NCBI GenBank assembly: GCA_050291585.1
Contig: JBNKKA010000127.1
Coordinates: 1 to 13,119 of the forward strand
DNA from: JASJCL01 sp050291585
Lineage (GTDB): Bacteria; Desulfobacterota; Desulfobacteria; Desulfobacterales; Desulfosarcinaceae
Reading direction: 5' to 3'
DNA length: 13,119 nt
Part shown: positions 1-7,113 of the stretch, piece by piece
Numbering within the stretch: the first letter of the stretch is position 1
Layout of the letters: each line of letters opens with the position of its first letter
The notes under the pieces: generated by a model
The model's input: the letters and a program-made list of their open reading frames with translations, nothing else
Database searches by the model: none
What the model was told of the DNA's origin: nothing
Position numbers and translations under genes: made by a program

Positions 1-1086
1 GCCCGTCATCAATTCAGCCATGTGGCGGCCCACAGCGGCTGCCTGCTGGAAGCCGTGGCCGGAGAACCCGTTGGCCAGATAAAAGCCCTTAAGTTCAGGC
101 CACTCACCCAAAATCGCATTGGCGTCCAAGGTATTAACGGCATACAAACCAGCCCATCCCCGGATGAGTTTCAGAGTCTCCAGTTCTGGTATGAACTCGG
201 CCAGATCCGGCCAGACGATCTCCATGAAGCGGTCTTCATCCCAGCTGAAATCGAAACCGATGGGGTCTTGGGCCAAAGTCTTGCTCACAAAGAGGGTCCC
301 GCCGGCCTCCCGGGCAATGTAGAGCCCCGATGGCAGAACGGTGAGCCGCGGCAGATTGTCTTGTTTAATCTCGGGATCCACAGCGAACACCTGCCTTTTG
401 ACCGGTACTACCGGAATCTCGACGCCGGCCGTTTTGGCGATCTCAGCGGCCCAGGGGCCAGCGCAATTCAGCACGATTTTGGCCGTGAGCCTTTCACCGG
501 AAGCCAGCTTGACACCGCTGACCGCACCGCTTTGGGTGGTGATCTCGGTGACCTCGTCGGTGAGGTAGACCGCACCCAGGGAGCGCGCCTTGCGTCGGAA
601 ACCCATCAACACAGCGTAGGGATCCATGGGGCCCTCGTCGGGACCGTAGGTGGCCCCCACGAAGGGGTCCAAGTTACACTGCCCCAGGCGTTCGCCCATT
701 TTTTCCCTGCTCCACCACTCCACATTGCAGCCCAGCCTCCGCTGCATGCCCATCTCACTCTCGGCCTGCTGCCGGTTTGAATCTTCTACCAGAAACAGAT
801 TGCCCTCCCGATGCCAGGCGATATGTGGGCGGACATCATCCACCGCCATGGTTTCCTCGAAACTTTCCATGAATTCGTAGGCAAACTGTGAGATCTGAAC
901 ATTCTCTTTGAGATTGAACTGGGTGCGCACATTGCCGATACTCAACGGTGTGGACGCCCTGGTGTAAGTGGGATCTTTTTCGATAACGGCGACCTTCAAC
1001 GTATCCGCCAGCATCAAGTGATAGGCCGTTGAACTCCCCATGAGGCCACCTCCGACGATGATGAGGTCATAGCTTTTATCACTCAT
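1..1086 (-). CDS. FAD-dependent oxidoreductase, DAO family (3' end beyond window)
   Basis: Reading from the ATG at 1086 leftwards gives 362 codons without a stop, so the C-terminus is just beyond the window. The N-terminus has the Rossmann dinucleotide motif (VGGGLMGSS, residues about 11-19) of the DAO superfamily, and the C-terminal part has the FAD-contacting stretch LANGFSGHGFQQAAAVG found in FOXRED1, sarcosine oxidase beta and dimethylglycine dehydrogenase-like enzymes. Such enzymes oxidise the C-N bond of secondary or tertiary amines or amino acids and pass electrons to oxygen, a quinone or ETF; the substrate here is unknown. The segment STPLSIGNVRTQFN is FOXRED1-like. A good Shine-Dalgarno (GGGAGGG) lies 5 bases before the ATG and fixes the start. 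The gene is divergent from the PLP enzyme at 1379, which suggests a shared regulatory region. Family call is sure; substrate is not. Confidence 0.9.
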   Translation of the reverse strand, partial: MSDKSYDLIIVGGGLMGSSTAYHLMLADTLKVAVIEKDPTYTRASTPLSIGNVRTQFNLKENVQISQFAYEFMESFEETMAVDDVRPHIAWHREGNLFLVEDSNRQQAESEMGMQRRLGCNVEWWSREKMGERLGQCNLDPFVGATYGPDEGPMDPYAVLMGFRRKARSLGAVYLTDEVTEITTQSGAVSGVKLASGERLTAKIVLNCAGPWAAEIAKTAGVEIPVVPVKRQVFAVDPEIKQDNLPRLTVLPSGLYIAREAGGTLFVSKTLAQDPIGFDFSWDEDRFMEIVWPDLAEFIPELETLKLIRGWAGLYAVNTLDANAILGEWPELKGFYLANGFSGHGFQQAAAVGRHMAELMTG

Positions 1087-1230
1087 GTTTTCCCTCCCGA
1101 GTCTGATTTGTAAATCGTTGCCCCCAATGAAGGCCTACGTATTAACCAGTAATCTTCCTATTGTTTACTAATAGAAAACCAACGAAGTGCAATTCTTGTC
1201 AAGGACTTTAACTCGCAATCTCTTATGTAT

Positions 1231-1258
1231 TTGACGCATTTCTTTTACCTTGTTAAAT
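1231..1258 (+). promoter_or_regulatory. Candidate sigma70 promoter for the PLP enzyme
   Basis: TTGACG at 1231-1236 is followed after 16 bases by TTAAAT at 1253-1258 (4 of 6 matches to the -10 consensus), about 120 bases before the ATG at 1379. It lies in an AT-rich divergent spacer (1087-1378) that must also carry the promoter of the leftward oxidoreductase. I see no clear terminator or riboswitch in this spacer. Seen by eye only. Confidence 0.35.
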
Positions 1259-1378
1259 CAACTGCGCTGAAGATTTGTACGTGGCCCGACTGGCGAAGGC
1301 GGGCGTTTTCGCAGGGCATCAACAAGGAACAGGAAGCTTGGCACCCGATTCCATCCATGACCAAAGACAGGCGGGAGC

Positions 1379-2548
1379 ATGACAGCATCAACTAACTTCG
1401 ATTTTGACACCTTGGTTGAACGGCGGGGAACAGCGAGCCTAAAATGGGATCGTTACAAAGACAGGGACATCATCCCCATGTGGCTGGCCGATATGGATTT
1501 CAAATCCCCGCCGGCCGTGGTCAAAGCTCTTCAGGAGCGGGCCGCGGAGGGCGTCTTCGGCTATACCCTCGTGCCGGATAAGTTGAACGATCTGGTGGTC
1601 GCCATGCTCGCCAGAGACTATGCTTGGCAAATTCAAGCCCACTGGCTGGTCTGGCTGCCCGGCCTGGTGACGGGCCTGAATGTGGTCTGCCGCGCGATGG
1701 GCGAGGACGGCGATGGAGTCATGACCGCCGTCCCGATCTACCCCCCCTTCCTGTCCGCCCCCGGGCACAGCCGCCGTGAGCTGATCACCGTGCCGATGAA
1801 GGCGGAGGGATTGCGCTGGCGGTTCGATTTCGACCGCCTCGAAGCGGCCATCACCGACAAGACCCGCCTCTTCATCCTATGCAACCCTCATAATCCCGTC
1901 GGACGGGTGTTCACTCGCGACGAACTGGTGCGCTTGGCCAACCTCTGCGAAAAACACGATATCGTGATCTGCTCCGATGAGATCCACTGCGGGCTGATCA
2001 TGGACACAGATAAGGTCCATATCCCCACCGCCACCCTGGGGCCGGAGGTGGCCGCGCGCACCATCACCTTCATGGCGCCCAGCAAGACATTCAACCTCCC
2101 CGGCCTTGGCTGCGCCTTTGCCATCATCTCCGATGAGAAACTGCGCAACCGCTTCAAAGGCGCCATGGCAGGGATCGTTCCCCGGCCCAATGCCCTGGGC
2201 TATGCGGCGGCTCTAGCGGCCTATGGCGAGTGCGGCGACTGGCAGGCCGCCCTGGTGGACTATCTGCGCGGCAATCTCACCATCTTAACGGACGCCATCG
2301 AGACGATGGCGCCCTTGGCCATGGGTCCGGTGGAGGCCACCTACCTGGCCTGGATCGACATGCGCGCAAGCGGGATCGAACATCCGATCCGGTTTTTTGA
2401 AGCCGCCGGGGTCGGGATGCAGGATGGCGTCGAGTTCGACGGGCCGGGCTTCGCACGCCTCAACTTCGGCTGCCCCCGTAGCATACTGGAGGAGGCCCTG
2501 GCGCGGATGAAGGGGGCCTTGGAACAGCACCGCCGGCAGGCAACCTGA
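1379..2548 (+). CDS. PLP-dependent C-S lyase / aminotransferase, MalY/PatB family
   Basis: The 389-residue protein has the usual length of MalY/PatB, a fold-type I PLP enzyme with cystathionine beta-lyase activity (cystathionine or cysteine conjugates to thiol, pyruvate and ammonia); some members are aminotransferases. Visible landmarks: the N-terminal MWLADMDF motif typical of the family (residues 34-41), NPHNPVG (169-175), SDEIHCGL (199-206) with Asp200 expected at the pyridine nitrogen, APSKTFNLPGL with Lys236 as the Schiff-base lysine, and a C-terminal FARLNFGCPR carrying the probable substrate-carboxylate arginine. The ATG follows GGCGGGAG closely. It is divergent from the FAD oxidoreductase and convergent with the GntR regulator (30-base gap). 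Family membership is sure; true substrate is open, and the neighbours hint at catabolism of an amino or sulfur compound rather than methionine biosynthesis. Confidence 0.92.
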   Translation: MTASTNFDFDTLVERRGTASLKWDRYKDRDIIPMWLADMDFKSPPAVVKALQERAAEGVFGYTLVPDKLNDLVVAMLARDYAWQIQAHWLVWLPGLVTGLNVVCRAMGEDGDGVMTAVPIYPPFLSAPGHSRRELITVPMKAEGLRWRFDFDRLEAAITDKTRLFILCNPHNPVGRVFTRDELVRLANLCEKHDIVICSDEIHCGLIMDTDKVHIPTATLGPEVAARTITFMAPSKTFNLPGLGCAFAIISDEKLRNRFKGAMAGIVPRPNALGYAAALAAYGECGDWQAALVDYLRGNLTILTDAIETMAPLAMGPVEATYLAWIDMRASGIEHPIRFFEAAGVGMQDGVEFDGPGFARLNFGCPRSILEEALARMKGALEQHRRQAT

Positions 2549-2578
2549 TGGGCCGGGAATGGTAATACAGGCGCCGAT

Positions 2579-3223
2579 TCAGAAAAGCGACTTCACACCG
2601 ATTAAATACGCTTTCATATAGTCCTGCCGAATCCTTTCCGCAGCCGCCACGTCTCCGTTGGCAAAGGTCTCCTGGAAGGCCTGCATCTCCTCGAGGAACA
2701 GGGGCTTGCACCGTTGGAAATCTCCCTTCTGGTAAGCGAGGAGATTGATTCTCAGGGTGATATGATAGAGGTAGTCGGACATCTCCTTGAGGATGGGGTT
2801 CTGGGCTGCTTCATGGAGGAGATCGCGGAACTGAAAGTCGATCTTGATGAAGTTGATCCCTGGATCGTGACCGCCATGCTCCAGCCCCCCGTTGAGCTTG
2901 TCGATGAGCTTGCCGATGCGGTCAATGTACTCCCGGGAGGCGTTAGCACAGGCCAGCCTAGCCGCCAAGGCCTCGATATCGAAACGAATCTGGAAAACCT
3001 GGATGATCTTCTGGAAGTCGATCTCGGTGACCTGGGTCCCCAGGCGGGGCATGGTCACCACCAGCTTTTTCCACTCCAACTGCTTGAGCACTTCCCGCAG
3101 AGGGCCCCGACTGGTGCCGAACTCCTCGGCCAGGGTGGTCTCGTTGAGGATCTCACCCGGCGGGTATTGCATAAAAAGGATGCGATGCAGGAGGGCATCG
3201 AATATTTTCTCTTTCTTGTTGAT
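2579..3223 (-). CDS. GntR-family transcriptional regulator (FadR/FCD type), start codon probably AUC
   Basis: The protein has an N-terminal winged helix-turn-helix (PPGEILNETTLAEEFGTSRG then PLREVLKQLE) followed by an all-helical FCD-type effector domain. The first in-frame ATG is at 3172, but starting there removes the first helix of the DNA-binding domain and there is no Shine-Dalgarno before it. The frame stays open upstream to a TAG at 3235-3233, and the added residues (NKKEKIFDALLHRILF) match the missing family helix. A perfect GAGGTG Shine-Dalgarno sits 4 bases before an ATC codon at 3223, so I set the start there (214 residues). In the FCD domain, D and H of IDFQFRDLLHEAAQNPIL are kept, but the two later histidines usual in metal-binding members seem absent. 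It faces the PfkB gene divergently and probably regulates it and/or the PLP enzyme and oxidoreductase. Confidence 0.85.
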   Translation of the reverse strand: MNKKEKIFDALLHRILFMQYPPGEILNETTLAEEFGTSRGPLREVLKQLEWKKLVVTMPRLGTQVTEIDFQKIIQVFQIRFDIEALAARLACANASREYIDRIGKLIDKLNGGLEHGGHDPGINFIKIDFQFRDLLHEAAQNPILKEMSDYLYHITLRINLLAYQKGDFQRCKPLFLEEMQAFQETFANGDVAAAERIRQDYMKAYLIGVKSLF

Positions 3224-3303
3224 ACACCACCTCTAAGATCTGGATAACGGGCTGTAACGCTAGCACTCAAAGCAGCCGGACCAACCATTTAGAATACTTA
3301 TAG

Positions 3304-3330
3304 TCGACCTGCAATTTACAAAAAGGTCGA
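3304..3330. promoter_or_regulatory. Candidate operator: inverted repeat TCGACCT-N13-AGGTCGA
   Basis: Perfect 7-base arms (3304-3310 and 3324-3330) separated by 13 bases lie in the divergent spacer between the GntR regulator and the PfkB kinase. The 20-base centre-to-centre distance suits two half-sites on one face of the helix. The position is suitable for autoregulation and kinase control by the GntR protein. No experimental or comparative support is available from sequence alone, and the arms are somewhat wide apart for a typical FadR-type site. Confidence 0.3.
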
Positions 3331-3446
3331 TTTTCAGTCAATGATATTTGGCCAACCGTTGCGACTGGATAAATTCCGAGACCTCAAAGGCCGCCATTCG
3401 CAAAAAACTCGTAGCAGATAGACCCTAAACAGAAAGGTTAACTACC

Positions 3447-4370
3447 GTGGACGTACTCGTAATCGGACGCAACTGCGTGGACCATATCGCCGTGGCCGAA
3501 CGGCTGCCGGCCGAGAACACAAAGGCTCCCATGCTGGCCCACCGCATCGAAGGCGGTGGCCAGGGGGGCACTTCGGCCTGCGCCATCGCCCGCCTGGGGG
3601 GTAAGGTGACTTTGGTGGGCAAGGTGGGCGCCGATGCCAGGGGCGAGTTCTGCCGCCAACGGCTCGAGGCCTACGGCGTGGCCTGTGATCATCTGGAAAC
3701 TGTGGCCGACGGATCTACAGCCCTGGCCTATATCTGGGTCACGGGCAGCAATGGCAAGCGCACCATTCTCTATGCCCCCAGCGATCTGCCGCCCATAGCC
3801 GCTGATGCGGCCCTGGCAGCCCGGTGCCGTCGGGCGCGGGTGATCCTGCTGGATCCCGAGGTAACCTACCTGGCCCCTTTTTTAGCCGACCTGCCCGGAC
3901 CACGGGGGCTGTTGATCTACGACGCTGAACGCTGGCGGCCAGGCATGCGGGCGATGATGAACACCGCAGACCTCTTCGTCCCCACAGCCGACTTTCTGAA
4001 TGCAACCGAACTGGGCATCCCAAAGGGCAATTGGACGGACCGTATCGATGCCCTGAATCAAAAGGTAAGGGGTCAGCTAGTCGTGACCCACGGGGGACAG
4101 GGCGCCTACTATTATGAGAATGGCCGCCTCATGCGGATCGCCGCTCCCGAGATCGATATCGCCGACACCACTGGTGCGGGAGATGTCTTCCACGGCGCCC
4201 TGGCCCTCGCCATGGCCCAGGCCACCCCCTTGCCCCAAGCCGTCAGGCTGGCCGTGGCCGCCGCCAGCCTCTCCTGTCGGGGCTACGGAGGGCGTGAGGG
4301 CCTGGCCGAAATGGCCGAGACCCACACTTTGGCGAATACCCTCACCAACATCCCAGCCAACAGAGCTTAG
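3447..4370 (+). CDS. PfkB-family carbohydrate kinase (ribokinase-like)
   Basis: A 307-residue protein of the PfkB/ribokinase family, which phosphorylates sugars, sugar acids or nucleosides with ATP. The N-terminal glycine-rich substrate region GGGQGGTSACAIARLGG (36-52) and the C-terminal PfkB signature DTTGAGDVFHGALALAMA (240-257), with catalytic base Asp246 and the anion hole GAGD, are both intact. The overall pattern (short lid, N-terminal VIGRNCVDHI) resembles the KHK / sulfofructose-kinase branch rather than fructokinase, but substrate cannot be assigned. The start is a GTG at 3447 with AAAGG nine bases upstream; no in-frame ATG fits better. It is divergent from the GntR regulator, which suggests local control, and convergent with the ABC ATPase (25-base gap). 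Confidence 0.9.
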   Translation: MDVLVIGRNCVDHIAVAERLPAENTKAPMLAHRIEGGGQGGTSACAIARLGGKVTLVGKVGADARGEFCRQRLEAYGVACDHLETVADGSTALAYIWVTGSNGKRTILYAPSDLPPIAADAALAARCRRARVILLDPEVTYLAPFLADLPGPRGLLIYDAERWRPGMRAMMNTADLFVPTADFLNATELGIPKGNWTDRIDALNQKVRGQLVVTHGGQGAYYYENGRLMRIAAPEIDIADTTGAGDVFHGALALAMAQATPLPQAVRLAVAAASLSCRGYGGREGLAEMAETHTLANTLTNIPANRA

Positions 4371-4395
4371 TTTTCACTGAGACCCTAACTTTGGG

Positions 4396-5136
4396 TTAGT
4401 TGAGGGCTGCCGCCGGCAGTTCGAGGGGATCAGGCAAAGCCCCAGAAGCGATCCTTGCAGATTCCTCAGCGGCAACCAGGCGGCCGTCGGCCAGCCGAAG
4501 TACCCGCCCGGCATACCGGGCGCAGGCGTCGCTGTGGGTGACCATGACGATGGTGGTGCCCCCCTGGTTGAGACGCTGTAGGAGCTGCATCACCTCTGTG
4601 CTCGTACGGCTGTCCAGACTGCCGGTGGGCTCATCGGCCAGGAGCACAGGGGGATTGTTGACAATGGCCCGCGCCAGAGCAACCCTTTCCTTTTCGCCAC
4701 CGGAGATCTCCGAGGGCAGGCGACTGGTTTTTCCCGCCAAACCCACCCAGCTCAGGGCTTCACGAGCCATCGCCTGCTTTTTGTGGGTAGGTAATCCAAT
4801 TGTTACCAGCGGCAGCATCGCGTTTTCCAATACGGTCAGATAAGGGACTAAATGAAAATGCTGGAAGACGAAGCCCAGAAACTCGCGGCGGAAATCTGCC
4901 TGGCGTTCGATGGGAAGGGCGTAGACATCGATCTCATCAACGTTTAAAACCCCCGCCGAGGGGGCGTTCATGGCTCCCAGAATGGAGAGGAGGGTGGATT
5001 TACCCGAACCGGAATCCCCCATCACAGCCACAAACTCACCCGCCTGAATCTGAAAACCGACCCCATCGAGGGCGATGACACCGGTATCTGCCGGGCCGTA
5101 TGTTTTGGTCAATCGATCTGCGACAATAAAACTCAT
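4396..5136 (-). CDS. ABC transporter ATP-binding protein, LolD/MacB type
   Basis: A 246-residue ATPase with all hallmark motifs: Walker A GDSGSGKST (40-48), Q-loop Gln92, signature ISGGEKER (144-151), Walker B VLLADEP (164-170) and the H-loop His202 in VTHSD. The sequence belongs to the MacB/LolD/FtsE group that works with FtsX-type permeases as mechanotransmission exporters or extractors at the inner membrane. It is the last gene of a leftward operon, 76 bases after the permease with its own GAGG Shine-Dalgarno 6 bases before the ATG. Partnering with the DUF2318 protein two genes upstream resembles the ABC part of the Campylobacter P19 iron system; transported species is unproven. Confidence 0.93.
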   Translation of the reverse strand: MSFIVADRLTKTYGPADTGVIALDGVGFQIQAGEFVAVMGDSGSGKSTLLSILGAMNAPSAGVLNVDEIDVYALPIERQADFRREFLGFVFQHFHLVPYLTVLENAMLPLVTIGLPTHKKQAMAREALSWVGLAGKTSRLPSEISGGEKERVALARAIVNNPPVLLADEPTGSLDSRTSTEVMQLLQRLNQGGTTIVMVTHSDACARYAGRVLRLADGRLVAAEESARIASGALPDPLELPAAALN

Positions 5137-5212
5137 GGTTATCCTCAGATGCCCGCCAATCCACTTTCGACGGCGGACCGTATTTGAATCTTGGATTTAT
5201 TTCTAGCGCCTG

Positions 5213-6370
5213 TCAGAACGAACGCAGGGCCTGATTGGGATCCATCCGCGCTGCCATCCTGGCGGGGTAGGCACTGGCGCACAATCCCACGATTACGGCT
5301 GTGATGACGGCACCGGCGAGCAATTCGGGCTGAAAGGAGATGGCGGGCCCATCTGCCCCACCCCGCAACAGAAGCCCCAGCCAGGCCGAGGCGAGCCCCA
5401 CGAAGAATCCGAGCACACCGGCCACCGCCGATACAAGACCGGCCTCCATGAACACCACCGCCATCACATGACGCTGGCGAAAACCGATGGCCCGAAAGAT
5501 ACCGATCTCCTCGGTACGCTCGCGCACATTTCCCATGAGGGTCACCAGGACCACCAGGCCACCGATGAGGAGAATCACGGCCGAGATGCCGTAGGAAAAG
5601 CGCTGGAACTGATGCAGCGTCTCCATGCGCCCCTGTACCACCTGCTGAATCCCCATCACCCGAGCACCGGGTAGGATGGCCGCGATCTGATGCGTCATCT
5701 CCTCGATGGGACAGGCCTCACACAGGGCGGCCACCTCGACCATGCTCACCTGTCCGGTTTTACCCAGCAAGGCTTGTGCGTCGGCCAGATGGGTGAAGAG
5801 GATGTTGTCATCCTGGGAGCCGGTGGCCGCCAGGATGCCGGAGACGGCAAAGGTACGCCCCTTCAACGCGACGGTGTCTCCGGCTGAGAGACCCAAGATG
5901 CGAGCGGCTTCATGACCCAGCATGAGCTCACCGGTGCCCGGCAGATGGCCATTGACCTGCCACCAGGGTTTGAGGACCGGTGTGGCCTTGAAATCTACGC
6001 CTGCCAAGAGAACGCGCTTGGCATCGACCTCCACGGCCCCCAAAACCACCGCACCGACGGCCGCCAGGTTGCGGGCGTTCTTGATCTCATGGATCCGGTT
6101 GACGCCGGCCTCGCTGAGTTCAGTCATGTCAAAGGAGACCCCGCCCAGGGAGAGGCCGCCATAGTTGAGGGAGAGCTGGTCGGTTTTGGGCATCACCAGG
6201 ATATTGGCCCCGTATTTCTCCAGCTTGCGGTTGATATCGTTGGTCATGGCCGCCACGTAGCTGATGATGCCCACCACCGTGGCCACCCCCACCACCAAAC
6301 CAGCCAGAACGAAACCGCTTTTTGCCTTGCGACGGATTATATTTTTAAAAGCAATGTGCCGAAGCTTCAT
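5213..6370 (-). CDS. ABC transporter permease, FtsX/MacB-like, with periplasmic CxxC
   Basis: A 385-residue permease with the FtsX/MacB layout: TM1 about residues 18-42, a large extracytoplasmic MacB-PCD-like domain (about 45-255), then TM2 about 259-281, TM3 about 305-335 and TM4 about 349-369. The cytoplasmic loop NVRERTEEIGIFRAIGFRQR is the coupling-helix region typical of the family, and the C-terminal YPARMAARMDPNQALR is also family-typical. The periplasmic domain contains ALCEACPIEEM, a CxxC pair (Cys217, Cys220), unusual for ordinary MacB or LolC/E and suggestive of metal or thiol chemistry. It starts 3 bases after the DUF2318 stop, so the two are translationally linked. Likely substrate: iron, another metal, or a periplasmic factor (inference). 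Confidence 0.92.
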   Translation of the reverse strand: MKLRHIAFKNIIRRKAKSGFVLAGLVVGVATVVGIISYVAAMTNDINRKLEKYGANILVMPKTDQLSLNYGGLSLGGVSFDMTELSEAGVNRIHEIKNARNLAAVGAVVLGAVEVDAKRVLLAGVDFKATPVLKPWWQVNGHLPGTGELMLGHEAARILGLSAGDTVALKGRTFAVSGILAATGSQDDNILFTHLADAQALLGKTGQVSMVEVAALCEACPIEEMTHQIAAILPGARVMGIQQVVQGRMETLHQFQRFSYGISAVILLIGGLVVLVTLMGNVRERTEEIGIFRAIGFRQRHVMAVVFMEAGLVSAVAGVLGFFVGLASAWLGLLLRGGADGPAISFQPELLAGAVITAVIVGLCASAYPARMAARMDPNQALRSF

Positions 6371-6373
6371 GGT

Positions 6374-6949
6374 CTAGCCTTTCTGATCGAGTTTGAAGTA
6401 GCTCTTACCCTCGGCGATGTCGGCGACCTGGATCACGAGTTGATCACCATCGATGACGCGCTTCAAGGGCGCCGGATTGCAGCCGCCTTTTACCTCGTTG
6501 ATTTTTGTCGAGGCGAAGCGACGCCCGCAGTTGCGGCAAATCATCACATCCCCCTCCTGGACATACCCTTTGCCGGCGGGCCAGCAGACGTCGCAGGCAT
6601 CGAAGGCCGCCCGCACCACCCCGTCAGAACTCTTGACGATGAAATAGCGCACTGTGAGGCCATCGAACTGGTGATCGAAGTGGCGCGCCTCGCCGTCTTC
6701 GAACTGGGCCACCGGCAAACGGACCTCGGCGGCATTGACCGTTGCGGCTACACCCGCCGTTACCGCGCTGCCGGAAGGGCCCGTCACCCAAACAGCGACG
6801 CCTGTGGCACAAAGAGCCAACAGGGCCAGACCCAGAAGGATATAGGTGGGGTTACGATTGTTCTTTGATTCACCCAGGACGATGGCCTTTTTGGCAGAAG
6901 ATGGGGTTTTGACACTGGTCACGCGACGTTTCTTGGCAGTTTTCGACAT
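6374..6949 (-). CDS. DUF2318 membrane-anchored protein with two CxxC pairs
   Basis: A 191-residue protein with a basic Lys/Arg-rich N-terminus (1-33), one hydrophobic segment (about 36-56) and an extracytoplasmic domain. That domain carries CDVC (119-122), CRNC (138-141) and a further Cys in KGGC (157), the pattern of the DUF2318 family of predicted Fe-S or metal-binding membrane proteins. In Campylobacter a DUF2318 gene lies in the P19 ferrous/ferric iron uptake cluster between the P19/FTR1 genes and FtsX-like ABC genes; here it sits directly before a permease and ATPase of the same sort. The start is supported by AGGAG about ten bases upstream. Proposed role: periplasmic metal or electron handling for the ABC pair. 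Family call is good; function is inference. Confidence 0.85.
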   Translation of the reverse strand: MSKTAKKRRVTSVKTPSSAKKAIVLGESKNNRNPTYILLGLALLALCATGVAVWVTGPSGSAVTAGVAATVNAAEVRLPVAQFEDGEARHFDHQFDGLTVRYFIVKSSDGVVRAAFDACDVCWPAGKGYVQEGDVMICRNCGRRFASTKINEVKGGCNPAPLKRVIDGDQLVIQVADIAEGKSYFKLDQKG

Positions 6950-7090
6950 GGTTTTACACTCCTGGTCAGGGAACCACAGGCGGCCCCATATAGATTTGCG
7001 CTGCCGCCATAGGGAAAAAGGGAATGAACCCCATCACCCTAGTGACAGCGGTGGTTCAATTGTTAGTTGATGAAAATTGGTGGATAGATT

Positions 7091-7104
7091 CGGGGGTCAC
7101 CCCG
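7091..7104. repeat. Short GC hairpin CGGGG-gtca-CCCCG
   Basis: Five perfect GC pairs with a four-base loop lie about 10 bases past the stop of the Cys-rich protein gene and ahead of the DUF2318 gene on the same strand. There is no T tract on either side, so it is more likely a weak pause or mRNA-processing element than a true terminator. The rest of the 6950-7113 gap shows no gene. Confidence 0.25.
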
Positions 7105-7113
7105 AGGCAGGTA

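Noticed and set aside
22..780. Open frame of 252 codons on the + strand
   Set aside because: It lies antisense to the intact FAD oxidoreductase, and shows no family-like sequence; GC-rich third positions keep the antisense frame open.
1345..1365. Possible sigma54 site TTGGCACCCGATTCCAT before the PLP enzyme
   Set aside because: The -12 element TTGC is absent (TCCA); only the -24 half resembles the consensus.
2714..3247. 177-codon + strand frame over the GntR gene
   Set aside because: Antisense shadow of a clearly recognisable regulator, with acidic low-complexity product.
4376..4402. Hairpin CTAAC-N5-GTTAG between the PfkB and ATPase genes as terminator
   Set aside because: Only five pairs, no T tract, and it overlaps the ATPase stop codon; too weak to call.
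5912..6868. 318-codon + strand frame across the permease and DUF2318 genes
   Set aside because: It spans two well-supported genes on the opposite strand and their junction; His/Asp-rich product typical of antisense frames.
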